Positions 9,184 through 17,779 of a DNA stretch of 64,000 bases are shown here, in pieces; within the stretch, counting starts at the first letter, position 1, and each line of letters begins with the position of its first letter. The DNA lies in NCBI GenBank assembly GCA_019414445.1, contig DXMA01000001.1, forward strand, positions 124,001 through 188,000, written 5' to 3'. The position numbers and the translations under genes were made by a program. The notes beneath the pieces are model-generated. The model searched no databases, was not told where the DNA came from, and saw nothing but the letters and a program-made list of their open reading frames with translations. Source of the DNA: Collinsella sp. (GTDB taxonomy: Bacteria; Actinomycetota; Coriobacteriia; Coriobacteriales; Coriobacteriaceae).

Positions 9184-9774
9184 ATGACCGAAATGTCCGA
9201 GCCGACGATTCGCCTGGCGACGCCCGACGATGCGCCGGCGTTGCTTGCCATCTATGAGCCGTATGTGCGCCAGACGGCGATTACCTGCGAATACGAGGTG
9301 CCGAGCGTTGAGGAGTTCGCCGGGCGTATCGAGCGTACGCTCAAGCGCTACCCGTATTTGGTGATGGAGCTGGACGGGCGTCCGGTAGGCTATGCCTATG
9401 TGAGCCCGCTCAACAGCCGCGAGGCATACGACTGGTCGGTCGAGACGTCGATCTACCTGGCGCGCGATGTGCGCCACGGCGGGCTGGGCCGCAAGCTGCA
9501 CGATGCGCTCAAGCAATGCCTGATCGCGATGGGCATCACCAACATGTGCGCGCTCATCGCCGTGCCGCACGACAAGGACGACGAGTACCTGACGCACAAC
9601 AGTCAGGATTTCCATGCCCATATGGGATATCGCCTGGTGGGCACCTTCGATCGCTGCGCCCAAAAGTTCGGTCGCTGGTACGACATGTGTTGGATGGAGT
9701 TGGTCCTAGCCGAGCGCACGCCCAACCAACCCAAACCAACCTGGTTCCCCGACCTCCCCAAACCTACCATTTAG
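9184..9774 (+). CDS. GNAT N-acetyltransferase, phosphinothricin acetyltransferase-like
   Basis: 196 residues. Family hallmarks: IRLATPDDAPALLAIYEPYV at the N terminus, the acetyl-CoA loop region VRHGGLGRKLHDAL, and GYRLVGTFDRCAQKFGRWYDMCWMEL at the C terminus. The last block is typical of the Pat/Bar/YwnH subgroup, which acetylates phosphinothricin, methionine sulfoximine or related amino acids. Start at the ATG behind GAGGGGGAAGGG; an in-frame GTG at 9115 lies inside the upstream terminator and is rejected. The last codons are formed by a REP-like palindrome shared with the end of the convergent gntR gene. Confidence 0.87.
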   Translation: MTEMSEPTIRLATPDDAPALLAIYEPYVRQTAITCEYEVPSVEEFAGRIERTLKRYPYLVMELDGRPVGYAYVSPLNSREAYDWSVETSIYLARDVRHGGLGRKLHDALKQCLIAMGITNMCALIAVPHDKDDEYLTHNSQDFHAHMGYRLVGTFDRCAQKFGRWYDMCWMELVLAERTPNQPKPTWFPDLPKPTI

Positions 9775-9797
9775 GGACAGGTTTATTTTGGCAGGTT
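9761..9797. repeat. GGGACAG-type REP-like palindrome at convergent gene ends
   Basis: AACCTACCA (9761-9769) and TTTTGGCAGGTT (9786-9797) form an imperfect stem around the core AGGGACAGG. The same layout recurs at 17092, 19225 and 28894. It overlaps the stop codons of both flanking genes, so the palindrome contributes their last residues and could act as a bidirectional terminator. Confidence 0.7.
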
Positions 9798-10518
9798 AGC
9801 CGATGGGTTCGGTGTATTTGGCGCGGTCGGTGCGTTGGATGCGCTTGGAGACATGGAGCGGTCGGCCGTCGGTGTCGTAGACGTAGTCGGTGATCAGGAT
9901 CAGCGCCTGTCCGCGCTCAACGTTGAGCAAAAACGCCTCGTTTTGCGAGGCATAGCACACCTCAAAGGTCTTATGCCCCTGTGCCGGTGCGCGATGGAAC
10001 TCCTGTCGCAGCGTGGCGTAGAGCGAACCGTTGATATCGCGATCGATGAGCGTCTCGAAGCTTGGCGGCAGGTAGGTGGTCTCCAGGCACAGCGGCGCGT
10101 CGTCCAGGTAGCGCAGGCGGACAAGTTTGACGAGCTTGCTGCCCACGGCGGCATCAAAAAACCTGGCCGCATTGCCCACAGCCTTGGTAAAGCCCGAGTC
10201 CACCGTGCGCGTGGTGGGCTTCATACCCTGTCCCTGGATCTGCGCCGTATAGCTCGAAAACACCAGGTTGTTCTCGTGTAGCGCCGGCGTGTCGGCCACA
10301 AAGGCGCCGCGCCCGCGCTCGGTTCGAATCAGGCCCTCGTCAACTAACACCTTAAGCGCGTGGCGCACGGTACTGCGCGACAGCCCCGATTCGTCCATGA
10401 GCTCCATCTCGGACGGCAGCTTGTCTCCGCACGCGTAGATGCCGGCGGCGATGCGGTCACGCAGCGTACCCGCCAGACGCTCGTATTGGGCCAAGTTCTT
10501 TTTCGACGAAGTGCTCAT
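9796..10518 (-). CDS. GntR/HutC-family regulator (UTRA ligand domain)
   Basis: 240 residues. The N-terminal winged helix (about 10-75) has PSEMELMDESGLSRSTVRHALKVLVDEGLI; the UTRA effector domain (about 95-235) includes RLRYLDDAPLCLETTYLPP. HutC/UTRA regulators sense sugar phosphates or related metabolites. It is divergent from the SIS deglycase gene at 10724, with three TGTATSTAAC-type sites in between, so autoregulation and control of that deglycase are likely. Confidence 0.9.
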   Translation of the reverse strand: MSTSSKKNLAQYERLAGTLRDRIAAGIYACGDKLPSEMELMDESGLSRSTVRHALKVLVDEGLIRTERGRGAFVADTPALHENNLVFSSYTAQIQGQGMKPTTRTVDSGFTKAVGNAARFFDAAVGSKLVKLVRLRYLDDAPLCLETTYLPPSFETLIDRDINGSLYATLRQEFHRAPAQGHKTFEVCYASQNEAFLLNVERGQALILITDYVYDTDGRPLHVSKRIQRTDRAKYTEPIG

Positions 10519-10526
10519 GCGAACAA

Positions 10527-10684
10527 CCTGTATCTAACCTGTATGCTTACTGAACCAAGCATGTATCTAACATGACAACAAAACCGCTGATAATGGATTG
10601 CCGAAAACTTTACCAGCAAAATATCTAAGACAAATATAGCATACAACTAGTCGACATAACCAAAACATGTATGTAACTTGTATG
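10527..10684. promoter_or_regulatory. Candidate GntR operators between gntR and the deglycase gene
   Basis: Three related sites: CTGTATCTAACCTGTATG (10528-10545), CATGTATCTAACATGAC (10560-10576) and ACATGTATGTAACTTGTATG (10665-10684). The shared core is TGTATSTAAC followed by a TG-containing half. Two sites flank the minus-strand regulator start and the third lies 40 nt before the SIS start, the arrangement expected for a divergently controlled pair. Confidence 0.68.
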
Positions 10685-10723
10685 CCATCAAGAGCATCAA
10701 ACGAGAAGAAAGGCTGATGCACG

Positions 10724-11716
10724 ATGACTACTCAGGAACAGGTTAAGGATGTCGTCTCCCAGGTTTTGGCTGACAAGGCAGACAAGGGCGGCATCAAGCG
10801 CGTCGTGTGGATTGGCGCCGGCGGATCCAACGGCGGCAACTATCCTGCCCAGTACTTTATGGAGCACGAGGCCACGCAGGTCGTGAGCTCCAGCTACACC
10901 AGCAACGAGTTCGTGCACGCCACCCCGGCCTACGTCAACGAGAACACCCTGGCCGTCGTCGTGTCCATGCGCGGCACCAAGGAGACCATCGTCGCCGCTC
11001 AGGTCGCCAAGGATCACGGCGCCAGCACCATCGCCATCTATGTTGACGAGTCCGGCCTCACCGAGGTCTGCGACTACAAGATCCAGTACGACAGCTTGGC
11101 CGTTGACGAGTCCTGCATGGGCCGCACCAACTCCGCCGTCGTGACCATGATCGCCATGGAGCTCACGCAGCAGACCGAGGGCTATGCCGAGTACGAGACC
11201 GCTATGGCCGCCTTCGACCTGGTCGATCCCATCTATCGCAAGGCCGTCGAGTACACCCGTCCGCTCGCTGCTAAGTGGGCCGAGCAGAACGCCGACAAGC
11301 CCTGCATCAACGTTATGGCTCAGGGCCCGCTCTTTGGTGCCGCCTACGTCTTTAGCATCTGCAACGTGCAGGAGATGCTGCAGATCGACTCCTGCACCAT
11401 CAACACCTGCGACTTCTTCCACGGCCCCTTCGAGATTCTGGACAAGCGCACCTCGCTGTTCCAGCTCATCAGCGTCGGCCGCAGCCGCTGCAATGACGAG
11501 CGCGGCATCCGCTTCGTCAACCAGTACGGTGGCGGGCGCGTCTACCAGCTCGATGCCAAGGAGCTTGGCCTCAACGACATCAAGGACAGCGTGAGCGAGT
11601 ACTTCAACCACCTGATCTTTGCCCCGATCCTCAACAACGTATACATGCGCGCGCTCTCTGCCGTCACCCACAAGGACTACATGACGCGCCGCTACATGTG
11701 GAAGCTTGATTACTAG
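10724..11716 (+). CDS. SIS-domain sugar-amine-6-phosphate deglycase (FrlB/GfrE-F-like), copy 1
   Basis: 330 residues with two SIS domains. Family members hydrolyse fructoselysine-, glucoselysine- or fructoseasparagine-6-phosphate to glucose-6-phosphate (or an equivalent) and the free amine. Glu217 (in QEMLQ) and His233 (in CDFFHGPFE) are 16 residues apart, matching the Glu/His pair described for FraB; the C terminus RRYMWKLDY is typical of FrlB relatives. Unlike the other three copies, the residue three before His233 is Asp, not Glu. The gene is monocistronic, divergent from a GntR gene, and has a good ribosome binding site (GAAAGG). The substrate is inferred from family and neighbours only. 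Confidence 0.82.
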   Translation: MTTQEQVKDVVSQVLADKADKGGIKRVVWIGAGGSNGGNYPAQYFMEHEATQVVSSSYTSNEFVHATPAYVNENTLAVVVSMRGTKETIVAAQVAKDHGASTIAIYVDESGLTEVCDYKIQYDSLAVDESCMGRTNSAVVTMIAMELTQQTEGYAEYETAMAAFDLVDPIYRKAVEYTRPLAAKWAEQNADKPCINVMAQGPLFGAAYVFSICNVQEMLQIDSCTINTCDFFHGPFEILDKRTSLFQLISVGRSRCNDERGIRFVNQYGGGRVYQLDAKELGLNDIKDSVSEYFNHLIFAPILNNVYMRALSAVTHKDYMTRRYMWKLDY

Positions 11717-11752
11717 GGGATAGAGCGGCCTAACAGCTCGATGTCCTCATAA

Positions 11753-11817
11753 GTTGCGGTGGAATAGTTCCTGTTTGGGGGCTTGAAGCCTCTATTTAGG
11801 AACTATTTCACCGCAAC
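11753..11817. repeat. Long near-perfect hairpin after deglycase 1
   Basis: 20-bp arms (11753-11772 with 11798-11817) contain one G-T wobble and enclose a further inner stem (GGGGCTT/AAGCCTC). No T run follows, so it is not a typical terminator. It may stabilise the mRNA end or be a small mobile palindrome. Confidence 0.6.
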
Positions 11818-11832
11818 CGCCAAGTAATCCGC

Positions 11833-11867
11833 TGGGGACGGAGGAAAACGGATCACTTTTCCGCCCA
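11833..11867. repeat. GGGGACGG REP-like palindrome
   Basis: TGGGGACGGAGGAAAA pairs with the downstream TTTTCCGCCCA around CGGATCA. It shares the GGGGAC foot with the other REP-like elements in the window. Confidence 0.55.
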
Positions 11868-11891
11868 CCGATTTGTGTCTTGAAAAATGTA

Positions 11892-11907
11892 TATAACGAC
11901 TATAACG
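11892..11907. promoter_or_regulatory. Operator-like TATAACGACTATAACG before the DMT transporter gene
   Basis: Two TATAACG half sites in tandem, 9 bp apart. The same 16-mer with two C/T changes occurs at 13182-13197 before the PTS operon, so the exporter and PTS probably share a regulator. Confidence 0.6.
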
Positions 11908-11947
11908 TAGTGTGAAACATATTGGAAACAATACCGAGGAGGCTGCG

Positions 11948-13030
11948 TTGAAGAAAAGCAATCTGGGCTATGTGCTGGTGCTGATCGCCGCGCTTATGTG
12001 GGGCAGCATCGGAATCTTTGTAAACGGCATCTCGGCCATGGGCGTTACGTCCCAGAGTATGGCTGCCTTTCGCTTGTTGTCGGGTGCCGTCTTAATGGCT
12101 CCGGTCTTGGCATTCATGGGTTGCCAGGGAGGTGCTCGTGAGGGAAAGGCATCGGGTCCCCTGGCACTGTTCAAGGCAAGTCCTAAAGAGCTTGTTCCTT
12201 GTGCGCTTCTTGGCATTATCGGCCTCGCCACCGCTAACACTCTTTATTACGAGTGCATGGGCGAGGTGGGCATGTCCACGGCCTCGGTGCTGCTCTACAC
12301 CTCGCCGGTGTTTGGCGTCATGCTCGGCCGCGTACTTTATCGCGAGGATGTGACTCCTAACAAGCTCGTTGCCATCGCTTTTAACATCGGTGGCTGTGTA
12401 CTTGCAGTGACCGATGGCGACCTTTCCGGTTTTCATTTTTCGGTTTGGGGCGTCACGTCGGGCGTGATTGCGGGCTTTTGTGGCGCGTCGCTCGCGGTGT
12501 TTAGCCGGATAGCAACCAAGACGGTCCACCCGCTGGCTGTCACGTTTTGGGGCCTTGTTTTTGGCGGTGCGGTTATGGCGGCTATCGCGGCTCCGTGGCC
12601 AGATGTCGCCGCGGCAATGTCGCCACAGCTGCTGCTGCTGTTCCTTGGCTTTGGACTCATCCCCACAGCCGTGGCCTATGTCTTATATATGCAGGGTCTG
12701 TCCATGGGGCTCGAGACGTCGAAAGTTCCCGTCGTAATGTCATTCGAGACGGTCGTCACCGTGCTGCTGGGCATTGGTGTCTACGCCGAGCCCGCCGGTG
12801 CGATCAAGGTTCTGGGCATCGTTTTGGTGCTCGCGTCCATCGTGATCATGAACACCGACTTTTCCAAGATGCGCAACAGTGTGTTTGTCGGCCATGTCAT
12901 TGAGAGCATGACCTTTAAGCCCAACGCGTGGTGGACGGAGAAATCGCAGGACATGGATCTGTTCCGCGAGCGCACGGGCATTACGCTGGAGCCCACCGTG
13001 CAGGAAAGCCCCTGGTACTTCGTGCGATAG
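11948..13030 (+). CDS. EamA/DMT-superfamily transporter
   Basis: 360 residues, ten hydrophobic segments in two EamA repeats, with the usual N-terminal LGYVLVLIAALMWGSIGIF motif, and a ~50-residue hydrophilic tail. DMT proteins commonly export amino acids or metabolites. The start is TTG at 11948, seven nt after GAGGAGGC; an upstream GTG (11912) has no binding site. The shared operator with the PTS operon suggests a role in the same pathway, for example export of the amino acid left after deglycation; that is inference. No fused extra domain is recognised in the tail. Confidence 0.8.
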   Translation: MKKSNLGYVLVLIAALMWGSIGIFVNGISAMGVTSQSMAAFRLLSGAVLMAPVLAFMGCQGGAREGKASGPLALFKASPKELVPCALLGIIGLATANTLYYECMGEVGMSTASVLLYTSPVFGVMLGRVLYREDVTPNKLVAIAFNIGGCVLAVTDGDLSGFHFSVWGVTSGVIAGFCGASLAVFSRIATKTVHPLAVTFWGLVFGGAVMAAIAAPWPDVAAAMSPQLLLLFLGFGLIPTAVAYVLYMQGLSMGLETSKVPVVMSFETVVTVLLGIGVYAEPAGAIKVLGIVLVLASIVIMNTDFSKMRNSVFVGHVIESMTFKPNAWWTEKSQDMDLFRERTGITLEPTVQESPWYFVR

Positions 13031-13176
13031 AGGATTGCACGCAGGGTCCGACTTGGGGTTATCCCGCCAGTGCCGGCCTGTCCAGCCCCAACGTTTCAAG
13101 TACGTTAAACCCGTCAACGGTCGATTGTCACCCGCGAACGGTCTTTATACTAATTAGCAATATCCGCAACGTATAA

Positions 13177-13197
13177 GACGTTATAATGACCATAACG
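13177..13197 (+). promoter_or_regulatory. Operator-like site overlapping a -10 box before the PTS operon
   Basis: GACGTTATAAT (13177-13187) is repeated exactly, in reverse, at 35450-35460 before the second deglycase operon segment, and 9 of its bases recur at 19309 before gntR. TATAATGACCATAACG (13182-13197) matches the site at 11892. TATAAT could also serve as the -10 box, so a bound repressor would block RNA polymerase. Confidence 0.6.
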
Positions 13198-13213
13198 AAA
13201 AGGAGGAGGCAAG

Positions 13214-14137
13214 ATGAATCAGATCATTCTCGCATCTCATGGCGGCCTGGCCGCAGGCGCCAAAGACACGCTCGAGATGGTTCTCGGCGACGTGTCGAAC
13301 GTCCACGTCGTGTCGCTTGCTCGTGACGACAAGGAGCCCATCACCAACAAGGTGGACGCCATGATCGCCACGTTCAACGCGGACGACACCGTCTATGTGC
13401 TGACCGATATGCTCGGCAGCTCGGTCAACAACAGCATGGTCGAGCTTTCCCGCAACGGTGCGGCATTCACGGTGATCAGCGGTTTCAACATTCCGCTGGC
13501 ACTGACGCTCGCTATGAGCCCCGCCCCCGTCAAGGGTGCCGAGCTCGCGGCCCTCATCAACGAGGCCCGCACCGGTCTGACCAACCCCAACGCACCGGTC
13601 GAGGCTGCCGCGGCTCCCGCCAGGAAGGCTAAGGCGCCCCGTCACAGCTCCGGTCCCGCCAAGATCGTCCTCGCACGTCTTGACTACCGTCTGCTGCACG
13701 GTCAGGTCGTCTTTACCTGGACCACCAAGGTTCAGGCCGAGCGCATCATCGTCGTCGACAACGCTGCCGCCAACGATGACATCAAGAAGGGCGCTCTTAA
13801 GCTGGCCAAGCCCCAGGGCGTGCGCCTGAACGTCTTCACCGTCGAGCGTGCCCTCGCCAAGATGGACAAGCTCAACACCCTCGGCGAGCGCGTCATGTTC
13901 GTCTTTGGCAACACGGCCGAGATGCTGCAGTTCTGCCAGGGTTACAAGCTCGACGCCATCAACCTGGGCGCCACCGCCAACCACGACGGTGCCGATCAGG
14001 TCGGCGGCAAGGACAGCTCCGTCTTCTTCGACGCCACCCAGAAGGCCGACGTCAACCAGCTGCTCGACATGGGCATCAAGCTCTACGTCCAGCAGACCCC
14101 CACGTATCAGAGCGTCGACATCGACGCCAAGCTGTAA
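13214..14137 (+). CDS. Mannose-family PTS fused IIA-IIB component
   Basis: 307 residues. The IIA domain (1-~125) starts with IILASHGG, phosphorylation site His9. An Ala/Pro/Lys-rich linker (~128-148) follows. The IIB domain (~150-307) has ARLDYRLLHGQV with phosphorylation site His162. The phosphate passes from HPr through these histidines to the sugar carried by IIC/IID. First gene of the IIAB-IIC-IID operon, with a strong AAGGAGGAGG site. The second system in this window encodes IIA and IIB separately. Confidence 0.93.
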   Translation: MNQIILASHGGLAAGAKDTLEMVLGDVSNVHVVSLARDDKEPITNKVDAMIATFNADDTVYVLTDMLGSSVNNSMVELSRNGAAFTVISGFNIPLALTLAMSPAPVKGAELAALINEARTGLTNPNAPVEAAAAPARKAKAPRHSSGPAKIVLARLDYRLLHGQVVFTWTTKVQAERIIVVDNAAANDDIKKGALKLAKPQGVRLNVFTVERALAKMDKLNTLGERVMFVFGNTAEMLQFCQGYKLDAINLGATANHDGADQVGGKDSSVFFDATQKADVNQLLDMGIKLYVQQTPTYQSVDIDAKL

Positions 14138-14173
14138 TCAACCAGGCTTTTGCCTGACTGAAAGGAGAAGGGT

Positions 14174-14968
14174 ATGAATACGTTCATCAGTGCGGTGCTC
14201 GTCGGCCTCGTCGGCGTGTTCTGCATGTGGGACTCCCGCCTGCTCGGTCGTCTTAACTTCGAGCAGCCCCTCGTTGGCGCTACGCTCGTCGGTCTGCTGC
14301 TGGGCGATGTGCCCACCGGCCTTGCCGTCGGTGCCGCCGTCGAGCTCGTGTCCATGGGCCTGGTGCAGGTCGGCGCCGCCGTTCCGCCCGATATGGTCCT
14401 GGGCGGCATCGTGGCCGCTGCCTTTGCGTGCCTGACCGATGCTTCCGCCGAGACCGCCATGACGATCGCCATCCCGGTCGCCGTCCTGGGTCAGCTCCTC
14501 GGCATCGTGTTCCGTTCCATCATCGCCGCCCTCACCCATGTGGCCGATAGCGCGATTGATAACGGCAAGTTCAAGACCGCCTATCGCATGCACATCTGCG
14601 CCGGCTCCGGTCTGTACGCCATCATGTACTTCCTGCCGATCTTCCTGGCCGTCTTTGTCGGTACCGACCTGGTCCAAGCCATCGTCAACATGGTTCCCGA
14701 GTGGCTGTCCGTTGGTCTGAACGTCTCGACCAAGATCATGACCGCCTACGGTCTGGCCCTGCTGCTCACCATGATGATCAAGAAGGGTATGACTCCGTTC
14801 CTGTTCATCGGTTTCCTGCTCGCCGCTTACCTCAACCTGTCCGTCATCGCGGTCGCTCTGATCGGTGTGTGCCTGGCTGTCGTCTTCATGGGCTTCAAGT
14901 TCAACGGTTCCCATGCAGCCGCCGGTGTCGATTCCGACTACGATCCGCTCGAAGACGACGAAGACTAA
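14174..14968 (+). CDS. Mannose-family PTS IIC membrane component
   Basis: 264 residues, hydrophobic throughout except a short acidic C terminus (DYDPLEDDED). The motifs LLGDVPTGLAVGAAVELVSMG and VGAAVPPDMVLG are standard for sorbose/mannose IIC proteins. IIC and IID together form the sugar channel in the membrane. It starts 36 nt after IIAB behind AAAGGAGAAGG and is followed 13 nt later by IID. Confidence 0.93.
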   Translation: MNTFISAVLVGLVGVFCMWDSRLLGRLNFEQPLVGATLVGLLLGDVPTGLAVGAAVELVSMGLVQVGAAVPPDMVLGGIVAAAFACLTDASAETAMTIAIPVAVLGQLLGIVFRSIIAALTHVADSAIDNGKFKTAYRMHICAGSGLYAIMYFLPIFLAVFVGTDLVQAIVNMVPEWLSVGLNVSTKIMTAYGLALLLTMMIKKGMTPFLFIGFLLAAYLNLSVIAVALIGVCLAVVFMGFKFNGSHAAAGVDSDYDPLEDDED

Positions 14969-14981
14969 GGAGGAACACACT

Positions 14982-15815
14982 ATGGCAACCGCAACCAAGG
15001 ACGTGTCCCTGAACAAGAAGGTCAGCCAGTTCTTCTGGCGCTCCTGGGCCATCCAGGCCTCTTGGAACTACGAGCGTCAGATGAACATGGGCTTCCTCTA
15101 CGGCATGGTTCCCACGCTCGATCGCCTCTATCCGGACGAGTCCGACCCCAAGCAGCTCGCTGCTAAGAAAGAGGCTTACCACCGTCACATGGCGTTCTAC
15201 AACTGCACCCCGCAGACGAGCGCTTTCATCCTGGGCCTCGCCGCCTCCATGGAGGAGGAGTACGCCAAGGATCCCGAGAACTTCGATCCCGATTCGATTA
15301 ACGCGGTCAAGACCTCCCTCATGGGTCCGCTTTCCGGCATCGGCGACTCCTTATTCCAGGGCACCATCCGTGTTATCGCCTTTGGTCTGGGCGTTCAGCT
15401 GGCTCAGCAGGGTTCCATCATGGGCCCGATCCTGGCCATGCTCATCTCCATCGTCCCCTCTGTGCTGATCACTTGGTTCGCAGCCAAGATGGGCTATCAG
15501 GGCGGCCACGAGTACCTGAGCAAGCTTCAGGGCGGCGATCTCATGGAGAAGCTCATGTATGTCTGCGGCATCGTGGGTCTTATGTCCGTGGGCGGCATGA
15601 TCGCTACGCTGATCGGCGCCACCACCCCGCTGCAGTTCGCTGACGGCACCGTCGTGATCCAGGACATCCTGGACGGCATGATGCCCCAGATGATCTCCCT
15701 TGGCCTCACCGGCCTTATGTACTGGCTCATCAAGAAGAACGTCAACACCGGTTGGCTTCTCGTGATCGCCATCGTGGGCGGTATCGCCCTCTCCGCGGCC
15801 GGCATCCTGGCCTAG
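14982..15815 (+). CDS. Mannose-family PTS IID membrane component
   Basis: 277 residues. Family motifs: FFWRSWAIQASWNYERQMN, MGFLYGMVPTLDRLY, MGPLSGIGDSLFQGT, and a hydrophobic C-terminal segment. The start is the ATG behind AAGGAGG (14970 region); an in-frame ATG upstream lies inside the IIC gene and is rejected. The substrate is not shown by sequence; the neighbouring deglycases suggest an Amadori compound. Confidence 0.93.
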   Translation: MATATKDVSLNKKVSQFFWRSWAIQASWNYERQMNMGFLYGMVPTLDRLYPDESDPKQLAAKKEAYHRHMAFYNCTPQTSAFILGLAASMEEEYAKDPENFDPDSINAVKTSLMGPLSGIGDSLFQGTIRVIAFGLGVQLAQQGSIMGPILAMLISIVPSVLITWFAAKMGYQGGHEYLSKLQGGDLMEKLMYVCGIVGLMSVGGMIATLIGATTPLQFADGTVVIQDILDGMMPQMISLGLTGLMYWLIKKNVNTGWLLVIAIVGGIALSAAGILA

Positions 15816-15840
15816 TCGCGACCCAGCGCTTCCCCCGGGG

Positions 15841-15871
15841 GCCTGCCTGGCATCCCATACCCCAGGCAGGC
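15841..15871 (+). terminator. Hairpin after the PTS operon
   Basis: GCCTGCCTGG (15841-15850) pairs with CCAGGCAGGC (15862-15871). The tail TTCCATCCCT is pyrimidine-rich but weak in T, so partial read-through into the second deglycase gene is plausible. Confidence 0.6.
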
Positions 15872-15885
15872 TTCCATCCCTAACA

Positions 15886-15914
15886 TGTGACAAAGGGATA
15901 GTCCCTTTGTTACA
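15886..15914. repeat. REP-like palindrome
   Basis: TGTGACAAAGGGA and TCCCTTTGTTACA form a 13-bp stem (one G-T pair) with a 3-nt loop. It belongs with the other small GGGA-containing palindromes in this window. Confidence 0.55.
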
Positions 15915-16006
15915 TCCTCAACGGGCCGGTGACTCGGTCCTAACTACGGTAACCCTGCGAGCGTCCGGCAATGTGACGCCGCAACAAATCGAAAGGAATG
16001 TGTCAG

Positions 16007-16990
16007 ATGTACGAGATCGACCTTAACCTCCCTAAGCAGATCGTCGCTGACGTCCTGTCCAACCACGAGATCCACAGCGTCGCTTTCGTCGGCTGCGGTG
16101 CTTCCATGTCCGACCTTTACCCCGCCAAGTACTTCCTGGCCAACAACACGGACAAGCTGAACGTTCAGATCTTCACCGCTAACGAGTTCAACTACGACAC
16201 GCCTTCCTGGGTCAACGAGCACACCTTCGTGATCACCTGCTCCCTGGGTGGCTCCACGCCCGAGACCGTCGAGGCCAACAAGACCGCCAAGAAGCACAAC
16301 TGCCCGGTCGTCTCCCTCACCAACAAGGCTGGCTCCGCTCTGACCGTCGACGCCGACCACGTCATCGTTCACGGCTTCCACGCCAACTACGCTGCCAAGT
16401 GCGAGAAGCCCGGCTACGCCATCGCTCTTGCTGTCGAGATCCTTCAGCAGACCGAGGGCTATGACCACTACGAGGACATGATCACCGGCCTCACCAACGT
16501 CTTCGAGCTCTGCGAGAACGCCGCTCAGTCCGCCAAGGGTCTTGCCAAGCAGTTCGCCCAGGACTTCAAGGACGACGAGATGATCTACTTCATGGCCTCC
16601 GGTGCCTCCGAGAAGATGGCTTATTCTCACGCCGCCTTCCTGTTCACCGAGATGCAGTGGATCGACGCCGCCGCCTACAACACCGGCGAGTACTTCCACG
16701 GCCCGTTCGAGGTTTCCACCGAGGGTAAGCCCTACGTCTTCTTCATGTCCGACGGTGCCACCCGTCCGATGGACGCTCGCGCCCTCACCTTCCTTAAGCG
16801 CATGGGCGCCAAGGTCGCTCTGATCGACTCCAAGGACTACGGCCTGGCTGACGCCGTGCCCGCGAGCGTTGTCACCTACTTCAACCCGCTGCTGCACCTC
16901 GCCGTTATGCGCGAGTACGGCAACCAGATCGCCGAGGCCCGTCAGCACCCGCTGACCATGCGTCGCTACATGTGGAAGCTTTCCTACTAA
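16007..16990 (+). CDS. SIS-domain sugar-amine-6-phosphate deglycase (FrlB/GfrE-F-like), copy 2
   Basis: 327 residues, two SIS domains. Glu215 (TEMQW) and His231 (TGEYFHGPFE) form the conserved pair 16 residues apart; the C terminus is RRYMWKLSY. The ATG at 16007 is chosen because the GAAAGG site (15991-15996) is 10 nt away, while the ATG at 15998 overlaps it. It follows the PTS IIC/IID genes, as deglycase genes follow the PTS genes in the Salmonella gfr operon, and is the best candidate partner of that PTS. Codon use is strongly biased to C-ending codons, suggesting high expression. Confidence 0.84.
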   Translation: MYEIDLNLPKQIVADVLSNHEIHSVAFVGCGASMSDLYPAKYFLANNTDKLNVQIFTANEFNYDTPSWVNEHTFVITCSLGGSTPETVEANKTAKKHNCPVVSLTNKAGSALTVDADHVIVHGFHANYAAKCEKPGYAIALAVEILQQTEGYDHYEDMITGLTNVFELCENAAQSAKGLAKQFAQDFKDDEMIYFMASGASEKMAYSHAAFLFTEMQWIDAAAYNTGEYFHGPFEVSTEGKPYVFFMSDGATRPMDARALTFLKRMGAKVALIDSKDYGLADAVPASVVTYFNPLLHLAVMREYGNQIAEARQHPLTMRRYMWKLSY

Positions 16991-17023
16991 TCACAAGTAA
17001 GTAGACCTTACGGGTTGATTGAG

Positions 17024-17055
17024 AGGGGATGGGGTTTTGCCCCGTCCCCTTTTTT
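17024..17055 (+). terminator. Intrinsic terminator after deglycase 2
   Basis: AGGGGATGGGG (17024-17034) pairs with CCCCGTCCCCT (17040-17050), one wobble, followed by TTTTT. Confidence 0.9.
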
Positions 17056-17091
17056 GCTTTGGGGAGGGCGTGTCTGTCGCGTTGCAAAACA

Positions 17092-17135
17092 CCAGATAAA
17101 ACCTACCAAAATAAACCTGTCCCTTTTTGGCAGGT
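17092..17135. repeat. GGGACAG-type REP-like palindrome
   Basis: ACCTACCAAAA (17101-17111) and TTTTTGGCAGGT (17124-17135) flank AACCTGTCCC. The preceding CCAGATAAA is also shared with the copy at 19225. It lies just upstream of the HAD gene's ribosome binding site. Confidence 0.7.
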
Positions 17136-17149
17136 GGGAGGAGATGCGT

Positions 17150-17779
17150 ATGATTAAGGCAGTGCTGTTTGACATGGACGGCGTGCTGGTCGATACCGAG
17201 TGGTTCTACAACCGCCGTCGCGTGGCGTTTATGGAAGAGAAGGGGTTCCATTTTGACGAGATCCCCGATCTTTCGGGGTCTAACGAGCCTGCCATTTGGA
17301 AGTCGCTGGTGCCCGACGATATTGAGCTGCGCGAGCGCCTGCGCGTGGAGTACAAGCAGGTCTACAGCCCGGATCACCCCGTTCCGTATGCCGAGCTGCT
17401 CAACGAGCAGACGGAGCCGGTGATGCGTGAGCTGCACGAGCGCGGTGTGAAGTGTGCCATCGCGAGCTCGTCCTATCGCGAGCTCATTGACGAGCTGGTG
17501 GAGATTGCCGGTATCGCCGACGTGCTGGATTACACCATCAGCGGTCACGAGTGCAGCGCGTTTAAGCCCGATCCCGAGATCTACCTGCGTGCCATAGAGG
17601 CGCTGGGGGTGGAGCCTACCGAGTGCCTGGTTATCGAGGACTCGCCTTTGGGTATCGAGGCCGGCAAGCGCTCCGGCGCCCGCGTCCTGGCACTGCGTCC
17701 GCACGAGGGCGTCAACTTGGATCAGTCCGCCGCTGATGCCATCATCGATAGCCTCGCTGACATTCTGACCGCTTTATAG
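17150..17779 (+). CDS. HAD-superfamily hydrolase (beta-phosphoglucomutase-like)
   Basis: 209 residues. Motif I DMDGVLVDTEW (nucleophile Asp8), motif II SS around residue 105, motif III Lys in FKPDPEIYL, motif IV VIEDSPLGIEAG. This is subfamily IA, the group of beta-phosphoglucomutases and sugar-phosphate phosphatases. ATG at 17150 has GGAGG 8 nt upstream; the ATG at 17144 is too close to it. It sits behind deglycase 2 but after a terminator, so a role in handling sugar phosphates of this locus is only a suggestion. Confidence 0.85.
   Translation: MIKAVLFDMDGVLVDTEWFYNRRRVAFMEEKGFHFDEIPDLSGSNEPAIWKSLVPDDIELRERLRVEYKQVYSPDHPVPYAELLNEQTEPVMRELHERGVKCAIASSSYRELIDELVEIAGIADVLDYTISGHECSAFKPDPEIYLRAIEALGVEPTECLVIEDSPLGIEAGKRSGARVLALRPHEGVNLDQSAADAIIDSLADILTAL

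Noticed and set aside
13214..14137. Frameshift or merged gene in the PTS IIAB protein
   Set aside because: IIA and IIB are joined by a normal Ala/Pro linker in one frame. IIAB fusions are common in this PTS family (ManX type).
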